64,000 nucleotides of DNA from an uncultured Clostridia bacterium (GTDB lineage: Bacteria; Bacillota; Clostridia; Christensenellales; Borkfalkiaceae), in contig CANQKF010000001.1 of the NCBI GenBank assembly GCA_947624445.1, forward strand, positions 1 to 64,000. The letters run 5' to 3'. The notes under the pieces are model-generated. The model searched no databases. It saw only the letters and a program-made list of their open reading frames with translations, and was not told the origin of the DNA. Positions 44,221 through 51,816 of this stretch are shown piece by piece. Both the position numbers and the translations under genes were made by a program. Positions within the stretch are counted from its first letter, which is position 1. The number at the start of each line of letters is the position of its first letter.

Positions 44221-45009
44221 ATGAGAGCTACCACCACCACCGCAACCGCAACCGTTGCCCCCCTTGACGAAGTCAAGACCTCGTTCATGCAAGCCGAGCT
44301 GTCCCGCATCGTCGCCGAAGTCGGCGTATCTCATATCTGCGATATGAGATACCGTCGGTTCGACAACGTCCTCGCATGGCTTGGTCACGTAGTGACCAAG
44401 AAGGCAATCCTCGCTCGCCCCTACCTGCCCGACGAGTACGCGGACCTCGCCCAGCGTCTGGGTGAAACCCAGACGGAAATCGACGATTGGCGGGAGGACG
44501 TAGTCCTCGCCGTTTGGACGGCTATCGCCGAAGGCGATACCGACCACGCCGTCACCCGTGCGTTCGAGGCGCTCGCGAGAGAGCTTGACCGCCGAGACGA
44601 CTACAAAGCCCGCACCAACAAATCTCTCCCGAAGGGAGAGATTGTTGACCGCGACTTTCGTCACGTTGCCGCCGTTTTGACGTCCCTTAACCCCGAAGGG
44701 GTTAAACCCGAGGACGACGGCTGCGAAATCCCGCCCGAGAGCGTGGAGGCGTATGCAGGCGAAAAGCTCGCCGCGCTTTTTGACGAAGTCAAAAAAGCTC
44801 ACCCCTATGCCCCGCAAAAACGCTGGAAGTGCTTTGAGTACTTCGTACTCAACGTTGCGAACGGTGACATCGCCGATTTGCTTGCTATAAGCAAGCAAAA
44901 AGCAAGCAAGAACAACCGCGAAACCGTCGAGTGGCTTCTTGACGTAGTCAAGAAGAACCCCGAGTTGCTCGAACACTTCCGCTCCCACCTCGCGAAAAAC
45001 GCCCTGTAA
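44221..45009 (+). CDS. HTH protein encoded by a hairpin-saturated gene
   Basis: 262 residues, mostly helical. Near the C-terminus GDIADLLAISKQKASKNNRETV looks like a helix-turn-helix, so a DNA-binding or sigma-like regulator is likely; I do not recognise the family. The nucleotide sequence is exceptional. It has about 15 perfect inverted repeats of 6-12 bp with mostly 3-nt loops, e.g. CTTGGTCAC-GTA-GTGACCAAG (44380), GTATCTCATATC-TGC-GATATGAGATAC (44326), AATCTCTCCC-GAA-GGGAGAGATT (44621), CTTCTTGAC-GTA-GTCAAGAAG (44935). The last stem covers the stop codon. Own promoter and terminator. First gene of the plus arm. Confidence 0.8.
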   Translation: MRATTTTATATVAPLDEVKTSFMQAELSRIVAEVGVSHICDMRYRRFDNVLAWLGHVVTKKAILARPYLPDEYADLAQRLGETQTEIDDWREDVVLAVWTAIAEGDTDHAVTRAFEALARELDRRDDYKARTNKSLPKGEIVDRDFRHVAAVLTSLNPEGVKPEDDGCEIPPESVEAYAGEKLAALFDEVKKAHPYAPQKRWKCFEYFVLNVANGDIADLLAISKQKASKNNRETVEWLLDVVKKNPELLEHFRSHLAKNAL

Positions 45010-45027
45010 GGGCGTTCGACCCGACCG

Positions 45028-45060
45028 ACCCCGAAGGCAACCCCTTCGGGGTTGTTTTTT
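45028..45060 (+). terminator. Intrinsic terminator after the HTH gene
   Basis: ACCCCGAAGG-CAACC-CCTTCGGGGT followed by TGTTTTTTTC; a 10-bp stem and clear U-run, 19 nt after the stop codon. Confidence 0.92.
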
Positions 45061-45061
45061 T

Positions 45062-45180
45062 CTACGCGCGCGCACATACGCGCCTATACGCGCCCGTCGC
45101 GCTGCGCCCCTCCGCCCGTGTCCGTGTGCCTGTACGCCCGTGTGTACGCGCCCATACGCGGGAGCGCGTCCTCTTGGGGG
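45062..45180. other. Alternating purine-pyrimidine (Z-DNA-like) tract
   Basis: A stretch of CG/CA/TA steps such as CGCGCGCGCACATACGCGCC and TGTACGCGCCCATACGCG, with no ORF that has a ribosome site. Could favour left-handed DNA near the presumed origin. No gene seen between the terminator and the 71-bp repeats. Confidence 0.5.
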
Positions 45181-45225
45181 GAGCACGAGGGGGGGTGCTT
45201 CTCCGTGTGTCCGTCGAGCCGTGAG

Positions 45226-45408
45226 GGCTAACCCCTAAAGGGGTTGACAGCTCGCCCTGTGTAGTGAACGACGGCGACCCCGCCGCTCGGCTCGCCCCCT
45301 CACGGGCGCGGGTCACGGCTCGGCTCGGCGGCTCGGCGGCTAACCCCTAAAGGGGTTGACAGCTCGCCCTGTGTAGTGAACGACGGCGACCCCGCCGCTC
45401 GGCTCGCC
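45226..45408. repeat. 71-bp direct duplication
   Basis: 45226-45296 and 45338-45408 are identical (beginning GGCTAACCCCTAAAGGGGTT), separated by 41 bp of CGGCT-rich sequence. Each copy has a small hairpin AACCCC-TAA-AGGGGTT and a TTGACA box without a good -10. The repeats lie directly upstream of the next gene and may be binding sites or the trace of a recent duplication. Confidence 0.9.
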
Positions 45409-45446
45409 TTGGGCTGCGTTGCGTAAAAATCCTCGTGGAGGTGCAA

Positions 45447-45716
45447 ATGAACGTTTATGTCCGTCCAAGCAAGCTTTCTCGGAGTACTTGCTTCATCTTG
45501 GCTCATGCCGAAAACTTCGAGCAAACAGGCGTTTATGCCTGCGTATGGCAAGATAACTACGACATCACGTTTGCCCGTGAATGCGTCAAGTATCTCGGGT
45601 ATGACAAGATTTTCGTCGACATCGGCGAAGAATACGGCAACTCGGTATGGGTTGACGTGACGGAAAAAGTCCTGCGTGACGAACACATGCAAGTGACATC
45701 GGCTAATGCCGCGTGA
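45447..45716 (+). CDS. Small phage protein, unknown function
   Basis: 89 residues from MNVYVRPSKLSRSTCF; this ATG is preferred because GTGGAGG lies just before it. Alpha/beta composition, no membrane segment. No family recognised. Preceded by the duplicated repeats and followed by a structured gene-free region. Confidence 0.65.
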   Translation: MNVYVRPSKLSRSTCFILAHAENFEQTGVYACVWQDNYDITFARECVKYLGYDKIFVDIGEEYGNSVWVDVTEKVLRDEHMQVTSANAA

Positions 45717-46440
45717 TTGCGGAATACATAGCCCCACCGTGTGGGGCAAGCGCACGGGGTCACGCCCACCGACGGGCAATGTGGACGGCATGACGTCCCA
45801 AACCAATCATGACCCGCCTCCGTCGGGACATCAACGGATAATTACCTCCGATGGGGTCGTAGCGTGACGACCCCGAACGCTCTCAATGCTCGTTCCTCCT
45901 CGTGGTGAGAGTGGGCAGCTCCGAATGGGGCTGGCTGATTGCGGGCATAGCCGACCATGGACGGCGATAGAATTTGCATGGCGTTACCTTGACGACAAAA
46001 AGGCGTCGGTTAAGCCGCATGGGAGTAGACCTACGGCGAGTCGGATAGTGAAATCGGCAACAGGTATGGCATCAAACCTAAACTCGGCTTGTGCAACGTG
46101 TGCCTATGCGTGATGTCGCAAGTACGATCCTCGCATGATAATACGTCCGTTAGGCGTCGCCATGCCCCAAGGGGCGTGTGGTCAACGTCGTCTCGCGGTC
46201 AAATGGAAGGTAATCCCGTCCTGCGTGATGTGCATAGTCGCGCCCCAAGGGGTGGCGTTATGTACTTGTCCTGCGTCGATACGATTTGCGGATAGCGTGA
46301 ATACAATCAACCTCTAAAAAACTATGGGCGTCGCCTGTGTTTGCGGGCGTCGCCCTCTTTACGCCCATGGGCTACCTCCTCGCGGTGGGCGCGGATACCC
46401 AACCAACAGCCCGAAAAATCTATACTCAAGGAGTAACATT
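45717..46440 (+). ncRNA. Candidate large structured non-coding RNA (~0.6-0.7 kb)
   Basis: No plausible gene in 720 nt, but dense base-paired segments: GCCCCAC-CGT-GTGGGGC (45731-45747), GGGGTCGT-AGCGTG-ACGACCCC (45853-45874), GCCCC-AA-GGGGC near 46175, and ATGGGCGT...ACGCCCAT (46324-46368) enclosing GGGC-GTC-GCCC. The last stem is immediately before the ribosome site of the next gene. Size, compactness and phage context resemble the GOLLD/ROOL type of phage RNA, but I cannot assign a family. Confidence 0.55.
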
Positions 46441-47223
46441 ATGGCAGAAGCAATGAAAACCCCCCTCGAAGTCGCACGCGACAAGTTCGACGTGGCGTTG
46501 AAAGACGCAAACGCCGCCCTCGAAAAGAACCCCGTAGACATGACGGCATACAGCGCCGCCATCGCCGCCCTCGACGAAGCGGAAAAGCAGTACGCTAAAC
46601 TCGCCGCGGAAGCGAAATACGCCGAGTTCACGACGAAGGACAACCCCATCGTCGAAATCATCAAGGCACGGACGTATACCATCCTCGGGCATAAGGAAAC
46701 CCGCGGCGGCACGAAGGAAAATCCCCGCGTCATGTCCGTCGACATGGTCGAGAAGTCGAGAGACATCGACCTCCTCGCATTCTGCGAGAAAGCAAAGCTC
46801 GATACAAATTGGGCATTCGTGGCGTCTCGCGTCAACCAGCTCATGTGCCTCCGCGCCGCGACCCAGCTCGGGGCGGACGTGAAGAAAATCGCAACGTCGT
46901 ATTTCCTCCGCGACAAAGTGAAGGAAATCAATCTCGGCAAAACGCCGACCAGCAACACACAGGTATGCAAGCTCCTCCAGACGGTCATCGACGAAATCAT
47001 GCCGAGCGACATGACGGAGGGCGGCGTCGCATACAAAGTCAACAGCCACGACGTGGCATACCTCGACGACCTCTACGGGAAAAAGAGCGGCAAGCATGAC
47101 CTCACCGTGAGGGTATCGAACGACTCCTTCTTCCGTCGCATCCTCGTGGACATCTGCTACCGCCTCGTGACGAACGGCAAATACGGCGTCGACGGCTACA
47201 AGGGATACAAGGACGAGGCGTAA
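46441..47223 (+). CDS. Phage protein, unknown function
   Basis: 260 residues from MAEAMKTPLEVARDK, with AAGGAG upstream. N-terminal ~65 residues are a helical hairpin rich in Ala (NAALEKNPVDMTAYSAAIAA); the rest is alpha/beta and basic (KVKEINLGKTPTSNTQVCKLL). Strong codon bias and a good ribosome site suggest high expression. No family recognised; a nucleoid or ssDNA-associated role is possible but unproven. Confidence 0.75.
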   Translation: MAEAMKTPLEVARDKFDVALKDANAALEKNPVDMTAYSAAIAALDEAEKQYAKLAAEAKYAEFTTKDNPIVEIIKARTYTILGHKETRGGTKENPRVMSVDMVEKSRDIDLLAFCEKAKLDTNWAFVASRVNQLMCLRAATQLGADVKKIATSYFLRDKVKEINLGKTPTSNTQVCKLLQTVIDEIMPSDMTEGGVAYKVNSHDVAYLDDLYGKKSGKHDLTVRVSNDSFFRRILVDICYRLVTNGKYGVDGYKGYKDEA

Positions 47224-47226
47224 CCT

Positions 47227-47403
47227 ATGCGAAAGGGCGGCGACATTTACGCAGTAGAGTATAACGTCCGAGGGGCTGTCGTGATATACGGCTCCTTGGG
47301 TGTAAGACAATACTACTACTATACGAAGAAGCAGGCTATGGCGGCATATCGTGAAGAGTGCCGCCATACTCTTTTCTACAACGAGCCGCGCCGTCTGACG
47401 TGA
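47227..47403 (+). CDS. Small protein (58 residues)
   Basis: ATG at 47227, only 3 nt after the previous stop; reads MRKGGDIYAVEYNVRGAV with a YYYYTKK motif and ends RRLT. Too short for the ORF track but continuous with its neighbours and in the operon. Unknown function. Confidence 0.6.
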   Translation: MRKGGDIYAVEYNVRGAVVIYGSLGVRQYYYYTKKQAMAAYREECRHTLFYNEPRRLT

Positions 47404-47416
47404 CATGGAGGCGAAT

Positions 47417-47557
47417 ATGGCTGCCTTGCCGCATCAAATGACCATCGACGAATATCTGCAGGAACAGAAGTTGCGTGACGAAGAAACAGCGTCATACGAT
47501 CCGTGCGACCATTGCAACCGCGGCTGGTGTTACGGCTGCTCGTACCGTGGGGGATAA
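47417..47557 (+). CDS. Small Cys-rich protein (46 residues)
   Basis: ATG at 47417 preceded by GGAGG; reads MAALPHQMTIDEYLQEQ and ends CDHCNRGWCYGCSYRGG. Four Cys and one His suggest a zinc knuckle. The TIDEYLQEQ segment is common in small phage proteins. Too short for the ORF track. Confidence 0.7.
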   Translation: MAALPHQMTIDEYLQEQKLRDEETASYDPCDHCNRGWCYGCSYRGG

Positions 47558-47584
47558 AAATTTTGCGGAATCATGCAATTCCAC

Positions 47585-47614
47585 TTGACACCCCATGGCG
47601 TCATGTGATATACT
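47585..47614 (+). promoter_or_regulatory. Sigma70-type promoter
   Basis: TTGACA (47585-47590), 18 bp, TATACT (47609-47614). Lies in a gap and precedes a hairpin-rich ~110-nt segment ending in a terminator. Confidence 0.85.
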
Positions 47615-47620
47615 AACTCA

Positions 47621-47732
47621 CGACAGGTCGGCGTGGTGGCTAACCTGTTATACCATCCGCAACGTGGTGGTTGTGGTATGGTAGCTTTCATGGGGCTGGA
47701 TGGTACTACGTATTGTCCAGCCTATCTTTTTA
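47621..47732 (+). ncRNA. Short structured RNA or attenuated leader
   Basis: Starts ~7 nt after the TATACT box. It contains an imperfect long hairpin around TACCATCCGCAAC / GTTGTGGTATGGTA and ends with GGCTGGA...TCCAGCC followed by TATCTTTTTAT, an intrinsic terminator. Either a stand-alone small phage RNA of about 110 nt or a transcription-attenuating leader for the gene 100 nt downstream. A further hairpin AGGGC-ATCAC-GCCCT follows. Confidence 0.75.
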
Positions 47733-47834
47733 TCAGGGCATCACGCCCTCACAGGCAATCGACGGTTGCCGCGCGGAAACAATCAAATAATCGGCGTGGC
47801 ATCGTTTAGCCGTGCTCACGCAAAGGAGGATAAA

Positions 47835-48215
47835 TTGGATATCATCGAAGAAGAATTTTGCAAACTGGTCGGGCGCGCATATTTCGAGAAGTGCCGCGAC
47901 GGGGACGACGGAAAGGAGTATGTCGTGGATAGCGAAAAGGCGAAGAACGTCTTACGCATCCTCGATTACTGCGATGCGTTCGCCAAAAGAAACGGCGGGA
48001 AAATCGAGTGCTTGGTCATCAAGAAGCGTGACGAACCCGTCGCAATCGAAATGCGTTTCGTTGACGATCTCACAATCGGCGATGAAGAAAACGCAAAAGA
48101 CGAGTTCCTCAGCGTCCTCGCGAACTGCAAGGCGCTAACCCTCAGCGGGACTGGTCTCGAAGATGGGTCGTTCCTGATGTCGCTCTTCATGGATAACCCC
48201 TATCAGCCCAAGTAA
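47835..48215 (+). CDS. Phage protein, unknown function (TTG start)
   Basis: 126 residues beginning at TTG (LDIIEEEFCKLVGRAYFEK) with an excellent AAAGGAGG 5 nt before it; the upstream ORF-track start runs through the terminator and is not used. Acidic alpha/beta protein. Not recognised. Confidence 0.75.
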   Translation: MDIIEEEFCKLVGRAYFEKCRDGDDGKEYVVDSEKAKNVLRILDYCDAFAKRNGGKIECLVIKKRDEPVAIEMRFVDDLTIGDEENAKDEFLSVLANCKALTLSGTGLEDGSFLMSLFMDNPYQPK

Positions 48216-48247
48216 CGCCAATGCCCTATCTGGCACAAAAGGACAAA

Positions 48248-48730
48248 ATGATGGACGCGAATAACGATTTTGACAATCAGATACGCGTGGCGGTAGCGAA
48301 TGGCAAGAAGTGGTGCTACGATTGCATCCACTATCTTAGGTCTACATTCGGTGGTTACAACGCCAGCGACTGCGAGATCTTCGGTTCGCTTGATGCGGAT
48401 CAATCCGAGCGCCACCCGGACAAGTCGGCGGATGTATGCCAAAGATATTTCCAAAGGGCGGGTCACCGCTGGTATGAGAAAGGCGCGGCAAAAACCGCCG
48501 AGATCGACCGTACAGCATTCGATCTCTTGGTGGGCGTACCGAAGCCGCTCGAAAAGGTTCGGCGCGGCGACTACTTCAAGTTCGATGACGCTATATGGAG
48601 AGTCGTAGAAGTTACCGTCGCGAAATCGGTCAAGGCTCGCATAGCGAGCGACTATAACCCCAGGCGAGAGGTCTGGGAAAGCAAAATTCAATGCGTGCCG
48701 CTTGACAAATGCTTGTTCGTTAAGATTTGA
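48248..48730 (+). CDS. Cys-rich phage protein, unknown
   Basis: About 160 residues; the ATG pair at 48248/48251 follows AAAGGA. The N-terminal half has WCYDCIHYLRSTFGG...SDCEIFG...DVCQRYF, a four-Cys pattern that probably binds zinc. The C-terminal ~55 residues (RRGDYFKFDDAIWRVVEV) look like a small beta barrel. Followed by a good terminator. Confidence 0.7.
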   Translation: MMDANNDFDNQIRVAVANGKKWCYDCIHYLRSTFGGYNASDCEIFGSLDADQSERHPDKSADVCQRYFQRAGHRWYEKGAAKTAEIDRTAFDLLVGVPKPLEKVRRGDYFKFDDAIWRVVEVTVAKSVKARIASDYNPRREVWESKIQCVPLDKCLFVKI

Positions 48731-48745
48731 GAAAGCGCCCCGTGT

Positions 48746-48774
48746 AGCACTCCCTTTTGGGGGTGCTTTTTTTC
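48746..48774 (+). terminator. Intrinsic terminator
   Basis: AGCACTCCC / GGGGGTGCT (9 bp with one G-T pair) followed by TTTTTTT. Confidence 0.92.
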
Positions 48775-48795
48775 ATTCTAAAAAAGGAGAATCGT

Positions 48796-49071
48796 ATGGA
48801 TAACATCACCGCCGACTTCATCGGCAAGAAGGCAAGGGCACTCAAGTTCCTCGACAGAGTCTTGGACGAAGTCGACAGAGACGGACAGGCGCGGGTTTTG
48901 TTTAATAACACTGGCGCGTCTTTGGTCGTCCGTAAAGGCGACGCGGTATATCTCCGCATCCAAGCGCAGAAGTATGCGCTTATCGACGAGATCCATTCCT
49001 ACGAACTCACCCACCCTATCGTGAGTGATGAGTTCTTCGCAAAGCCGTGTCAGGTTCAGAAAAGAACCTGA
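48796..49071 (+). CDS. Small phage protein, unknown
   Basis: 91 residues from MDNITADFIGKKARAL; AAAAGGAG upstream decides this start over the ORF-track one, which lies inside the terminator. A basic N-terminal helix is followed by beta strands. A hairpin CTTAGCCC/GGGCTAAG follows the stop. Confidence 0.7.
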   Translation: MDNITADFIGKKARALKFLDRVLDEVDRDGQARVLFNNTGASLVVRKGDAVYLRIQAQKYALIDEIHSYELTHPIVSDEFFAKPCQVQKRT

Positions 49072-49140
49072 GTGGAGCTTAGCCCCAGCAAGGGCTAAGG
49101 TGAAATAAAAAAAATAATTCCAGAACATACGTTCAAATGT

Positions 49141-49170
49141 TTGACACCTTGTCTAAATATGACGTATAAT
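49141..49170 (+). promoter_or_regulatory. Strong promoter with operator, twin of the 42.9 kb promoter
   Basis: TTGACA-18-TATAAT with operator GTCTAAATATGAC at 49151-49163. A second, reversed operator GTCACATTTAGAC lies at 49231-49243, inside a longer palindrome ATGTC...GACAT. Between them CCGCCGC-CTTTTTTT-GCGGCGG forms a hairpin with a T-rich loop. Drives the following ~1-kb structured RNA region. Confidence 0.9.
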
Positions 49171-49177
49171 GGCACCA

Positions 49178-50165
49178 TCGAACAGCAGCCGCCGCCTTTT
49201 TTTGCGGCGGTAAACAAATCGATGCGTTATGTCACATTTAGACATACACTCATACTCGCATTCAAAGCCTTGCTTTGGCTTTTGACTACGTCAGAAGTAT
49301 CAAAATGTCGGGGAAGAAGAGGCATCCAAGGAAGCTCACTGAAACAAGCTTACATCAGGAGAGATTTAACTGCGAAGAATTGGCAACTTGGACAGGCACG
49401 CAATGGATAGTCCATCAAAGAAAGCGGCCTAAAACCCCACGGCGGGGAAAAGAAACATTAACAAATCCAAAAGTTGCTGACCTAAAACGCTTGACAACAA
49501 ACCAAAGCAATGTCAACAAGAAATCCACACCTGCGATACCCAGAATCCCAAGATCCCAGATTTACTCATAGGAGTATGAACGCATTGGGAACGCCAATTC
49601 CCTCCGTAAAATCGGACGTCCCCATTTCCCCTCTATCGGTGGTGCGGTAGCGGGCATCATATGGCGTCAAGCACGTCGGGGTTTAGGTACGATAAACCTA
49701 ATTTATACACGGGAATAACCGCTTTCCTCCGTGAAATCGGACGTCACTCCAACGGGGCGCGTGGGCCGGGAGTTGCGTGGCTACGATAAAGCTGCGCTTA
49801 TGGGGAATAGCCAAAGCAATGGACGCGAAAACCACAGTGGGGCGCCTATTTGCACGCGCTCTCAGTGGTTCAAGTCCACTATTCTCCACCAGCGCCTTGT
49901 CGGTTAATAAACGGTTAAACCGTCCACCAGAAGGGGCGGGTGATTATCAGACCCCAAGACAGTAAAGGCTCCCCCTCCTCTCGCAAGGGTGGCATGAGCG
50001 GGTAAGGGCTAAACTCGAGATGGCTCGGCTGGCACCATGCTTGGGCAGCTACGGGGTCTCACTTCAGAGGAGGAGCGAGATCGACTGAGCGCGATAGCGG
50101 AGACCAGCACTTATGTATCCGCGCGGGGAGATACCGTTAGGATGCACCAAACAAATTTAACAGGA
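49178..50165 (+). ncRNA. Candidate ~1-kb structured RNA with internal repeats
   Basis: Between the strong promoter and the next gene there is no convincing gene. The first ~390 nt (to ~49570) hold a purine-rich, possibly translated stretch starting at AAAATGTCGGGGAAGAAG. After 49571 the sequence is highly structured. The module CTCCGTRAAATCGGACGTC occurs twice (49602-49620, 49727-49745), each followed by a hairpin and ACGATAAA. A tRNA-like part follows at 49802-49891. Large phage RNAs of the GOLLD and ROOL classes are known to lie next to or enclose tRNAs. Confidence 0.6.
49802..49891 (+). tRNA. tRNA-like acceptor and T-arm inside the large RNA
   Basis: GGGGAAT (49802-49808) pairs with ATTCTCC (49881-49887); the T-arm AGTGG-TTCAAGT-CCACT and encoded ACCA end are perfect. 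The remaining ~55 nt do not give a normal D-arm and anticodon arm: a short CCA-AAGCAA-TGG stem and GCGC stems are all I can draw. It is probably a tRNA mimic or degenerate tRNA that could be processed by host RNases at its 3' CCA. Confidence 0.65.
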
Positions 50166-50174
50166 GGGTTTCGT

Positions 50175-50519
50175 ATGAAAGACATTTCGGCTGGCTTGCG
50201 GTACTACAACTACATAGGCGCCGTAAAAGTCAAGAACCTGTTCAAAGGGTTGCCGTTCCAGTGTGACATCAAGAACATCAACATCAACAGGCAGAAGCAT
50301 GGGTGTTCTGGCTTCATCACTAATCTCGAAACGGGCAAAGTTTGCTACATCACGACGGAACCCTTCTGGGACGAAAGAAAGGGGTCTGGCTTGTGGGGTG
50401 ACAGGAATAAAGCGGTCATGATGAGGACGGCTGCGAACGCGAGAGACTATCACGGCGGTCCCAATAATTGGCTTCCAGCCGTCGACATAGTGTCGACAGC
50501 TCGGCGCCTGACAGCATAA
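50175..50519 (+). CDS. Small phage protein, unknown
   Basis: 114 residues (MKDISAGLRYYNYIGAVKVK), start with CAGGAGGG. Compact basic alpha/beta protein, first gene after the large RNA region. No family recognised. Confidence 0.7.
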   Translation: MKDISAGLRYYNYIGAVKVKNLFKGLPFQCDIKNININRQKHGCSGFITNLETGKVCYITTEPFWDERKGSGLWGDRNKAVMMRTAANARDYHGGPNNWLPAVDIVSTARRLTA

Positions 50520-50532
50520 CAAGGAGAAAACA

Positions 50533-50997
50533 ATGAAGAAGAGAAGCGTGATTGCCCGTCCGGGGCATAGGAAAGTTTATCTTCTTGGTGTTGGGAAAGA
50601 CGGCATCCCACGCTGGCTCGAGAAAAGCTCGTGGGATTGCGACTGGTATTGGAGCGCTGGGTACATCGAAACATACACCCACCCCAACCATCCCGAACTT
50701 GCCGCTGACATCGCTTCACATACGCACTTCGACTACCAATTCTTGAACAAGCAAGACAAGTGCGCTTTCGACGCGTTCAAGGATTTCTTTGCAGAGACGC
50801 CGTTCTCCGATAAGGAGATATGGAAGATTGTCGAACTCATGCAATCGATTTACACAGCTAAGTCCTACTCCGCTTTGCTATACCGCGGCGGTTCATGGCA
50901 AACAGAGATCCCCGAAGAGAAGCCGCTCATCAAGTGTGAAGAAGAATATCGGCGTATCAACGACATCGTCGTCCCGGGGCTATTGGAGGAGCTGTAA
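50533..50997 (+). CDS. Phage protein, unknown (aromatic-rich)
   Basis: 154 residues (MKKRSVIARPGHRKVYLL), AAGGAG start. Motif WDCDWYWSAGYIETYTHP and HTHFDYQF; the same family occurs in other gut phages to my recollection. Function unknown. Confidence 0.7.
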   Translation: MKKRSVIARPGHRKVYLLGVGKDGIPRWLEKSSWDCDWYWSAGYIETYTHPNHPELAADIASHTHFDYQFLNKQDKCAFDAFKDFFAETPFSDKEIWKIVELMQSIYTAKSYSALLYRGGSWQTEIPEEKPLIKCEEEYRRINDIVVPGLLEEL

Positions 50998-51009
50998 GGA
51001 GCACAAGTC

Positions 51010-51420
51010 ATGGATACATATTACAAACTTAACGCGATCATGCCGTTCACAATAACGGCAAGAGACATCGACGACCTTATGTGCCTCGCCTATTGGTGGG
51101 GAAGGTCAAAGTGGTGCGACGACATTGCATGTCCGCACGGGTACAGCAACGACTTTGCATATAGGCAAATCGCAAAAGGCGGTACGCTGCTTTTTCACGA
51201 GGCGGCTAAGGACAGGTGGCACACATTGACGTTCGGCAAGCTCCTCGACGGCATCACAAGGTACCTTGTCCTATATGGATGCGTTCCACGCAAGGACCCA
51301 ATCTCCGCCGCCGCAGACCATGCCATCGTTTGGAACGGACGGTTTTGCGCGGGAAACTTGACCGAGGAGATCGCGGACAGAATTATTCAGGTTGCGATCT
51401 TCGGGTGCGCCGTTGCCTGA
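51010..51420 (+). CDS. DIDDxMC-family phage protein, paralogue of 59101
   Basis: 136 residues. The segment ITARDIDDLMCLAYWWG...WCDDIA, a glycine-rich AKGGTLLFHEA and the C-terminal DRIIQVAIFG correspond to the same landmarks of the protein at 59101-59502, so the phage has two divergent copies. This family is common in Firmicutes phages; function unknown. Confidence 0.75.
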   Translation: MDTYYKLNAIMPFTITARDIDDLMCLAYWWGRSKWCDDIACPHGYSNDFAYRQIAKGGTLLFHEAAKDRWHTLTFGKLLDGITRYLVLYGCVPRKDPISAAADHAIVWNGRFCAGNLTEEIADRIIQVAIFGCAVA

Positions 51421-51430
51421 GGAGATTGCT

Positions 51431-51802
51431 ATGAACTATAAAGAATACGGATACAACGAGTTCATGAATAAGGTTGCTGACGGAGTCTACATCATCACGG
51501 AGCTTGAGCTGCGCGAACAAAAAAGCGTCATGACAACCAAGTCTCTGATGGGGACAGGTGAGAACTGGGATTATACCGAACACTACCCCGAGGAGATTGG
51601 GATATATTACGATATCTGCATCGAATACGTTGTCAGAGAAGACCTAACCAAAGGTAAACTTGCTTTCCTCTGCGAGGCCATAGCCTTTTCCGCACCGGGG
51701 AAGGATATGCACAACGACAAGGAAGCGTATCAAAAGGCGCGTGAAATTTACGATGAGCTTCTCAGGAAGCGCGTTCCGAAAACGCCGAACAAGAAAGAAT
51801 AA
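51431..51802 (+). CDS. Phage protein, unknown
   Basis: 123 residues from MNYKEYGYNEFMNKVADG, ribosome site GAGGAGA. Acidic N-terminal part and a basic helical C-terminus (YDELLRKRVPKTPNKKE). Not recognised. Confidence 0.65.
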   Translation: MNYKEYGYNEFMNKVADGVYIITELELREQKSVMTTKSLMGTGENWDYTEHYPEEIGIYYDICIEYVVREDLTKGKLAFLCEAIAFSAPGKDMHNDKEAYQKAREIYDELLRKRVPKTPNKKE

Positions 51803-51816
51803 TCCACGGAGGAGCT

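Noticed and set aside
44116-45186. 356-residue minus-strand ORF
   Set aside because: Shadow of the 44221 gene; it crosses the promoter, terminator and Z-DNA-like tract, and the plus-strand gene has the ribosome site.
46359-47406. Long minus-strand ORFs of 227 and 326 residues
   Set aside because: Antisense shadows of the GC-biased gene 46441-47223, which has AAGGAG and operon context.
49802-49891. tmRNA
   Set aside because: The 5' part lacks the conserved GGxxxxGGATTCGAC region and any tag ORF; only a tRNA-like end is present.
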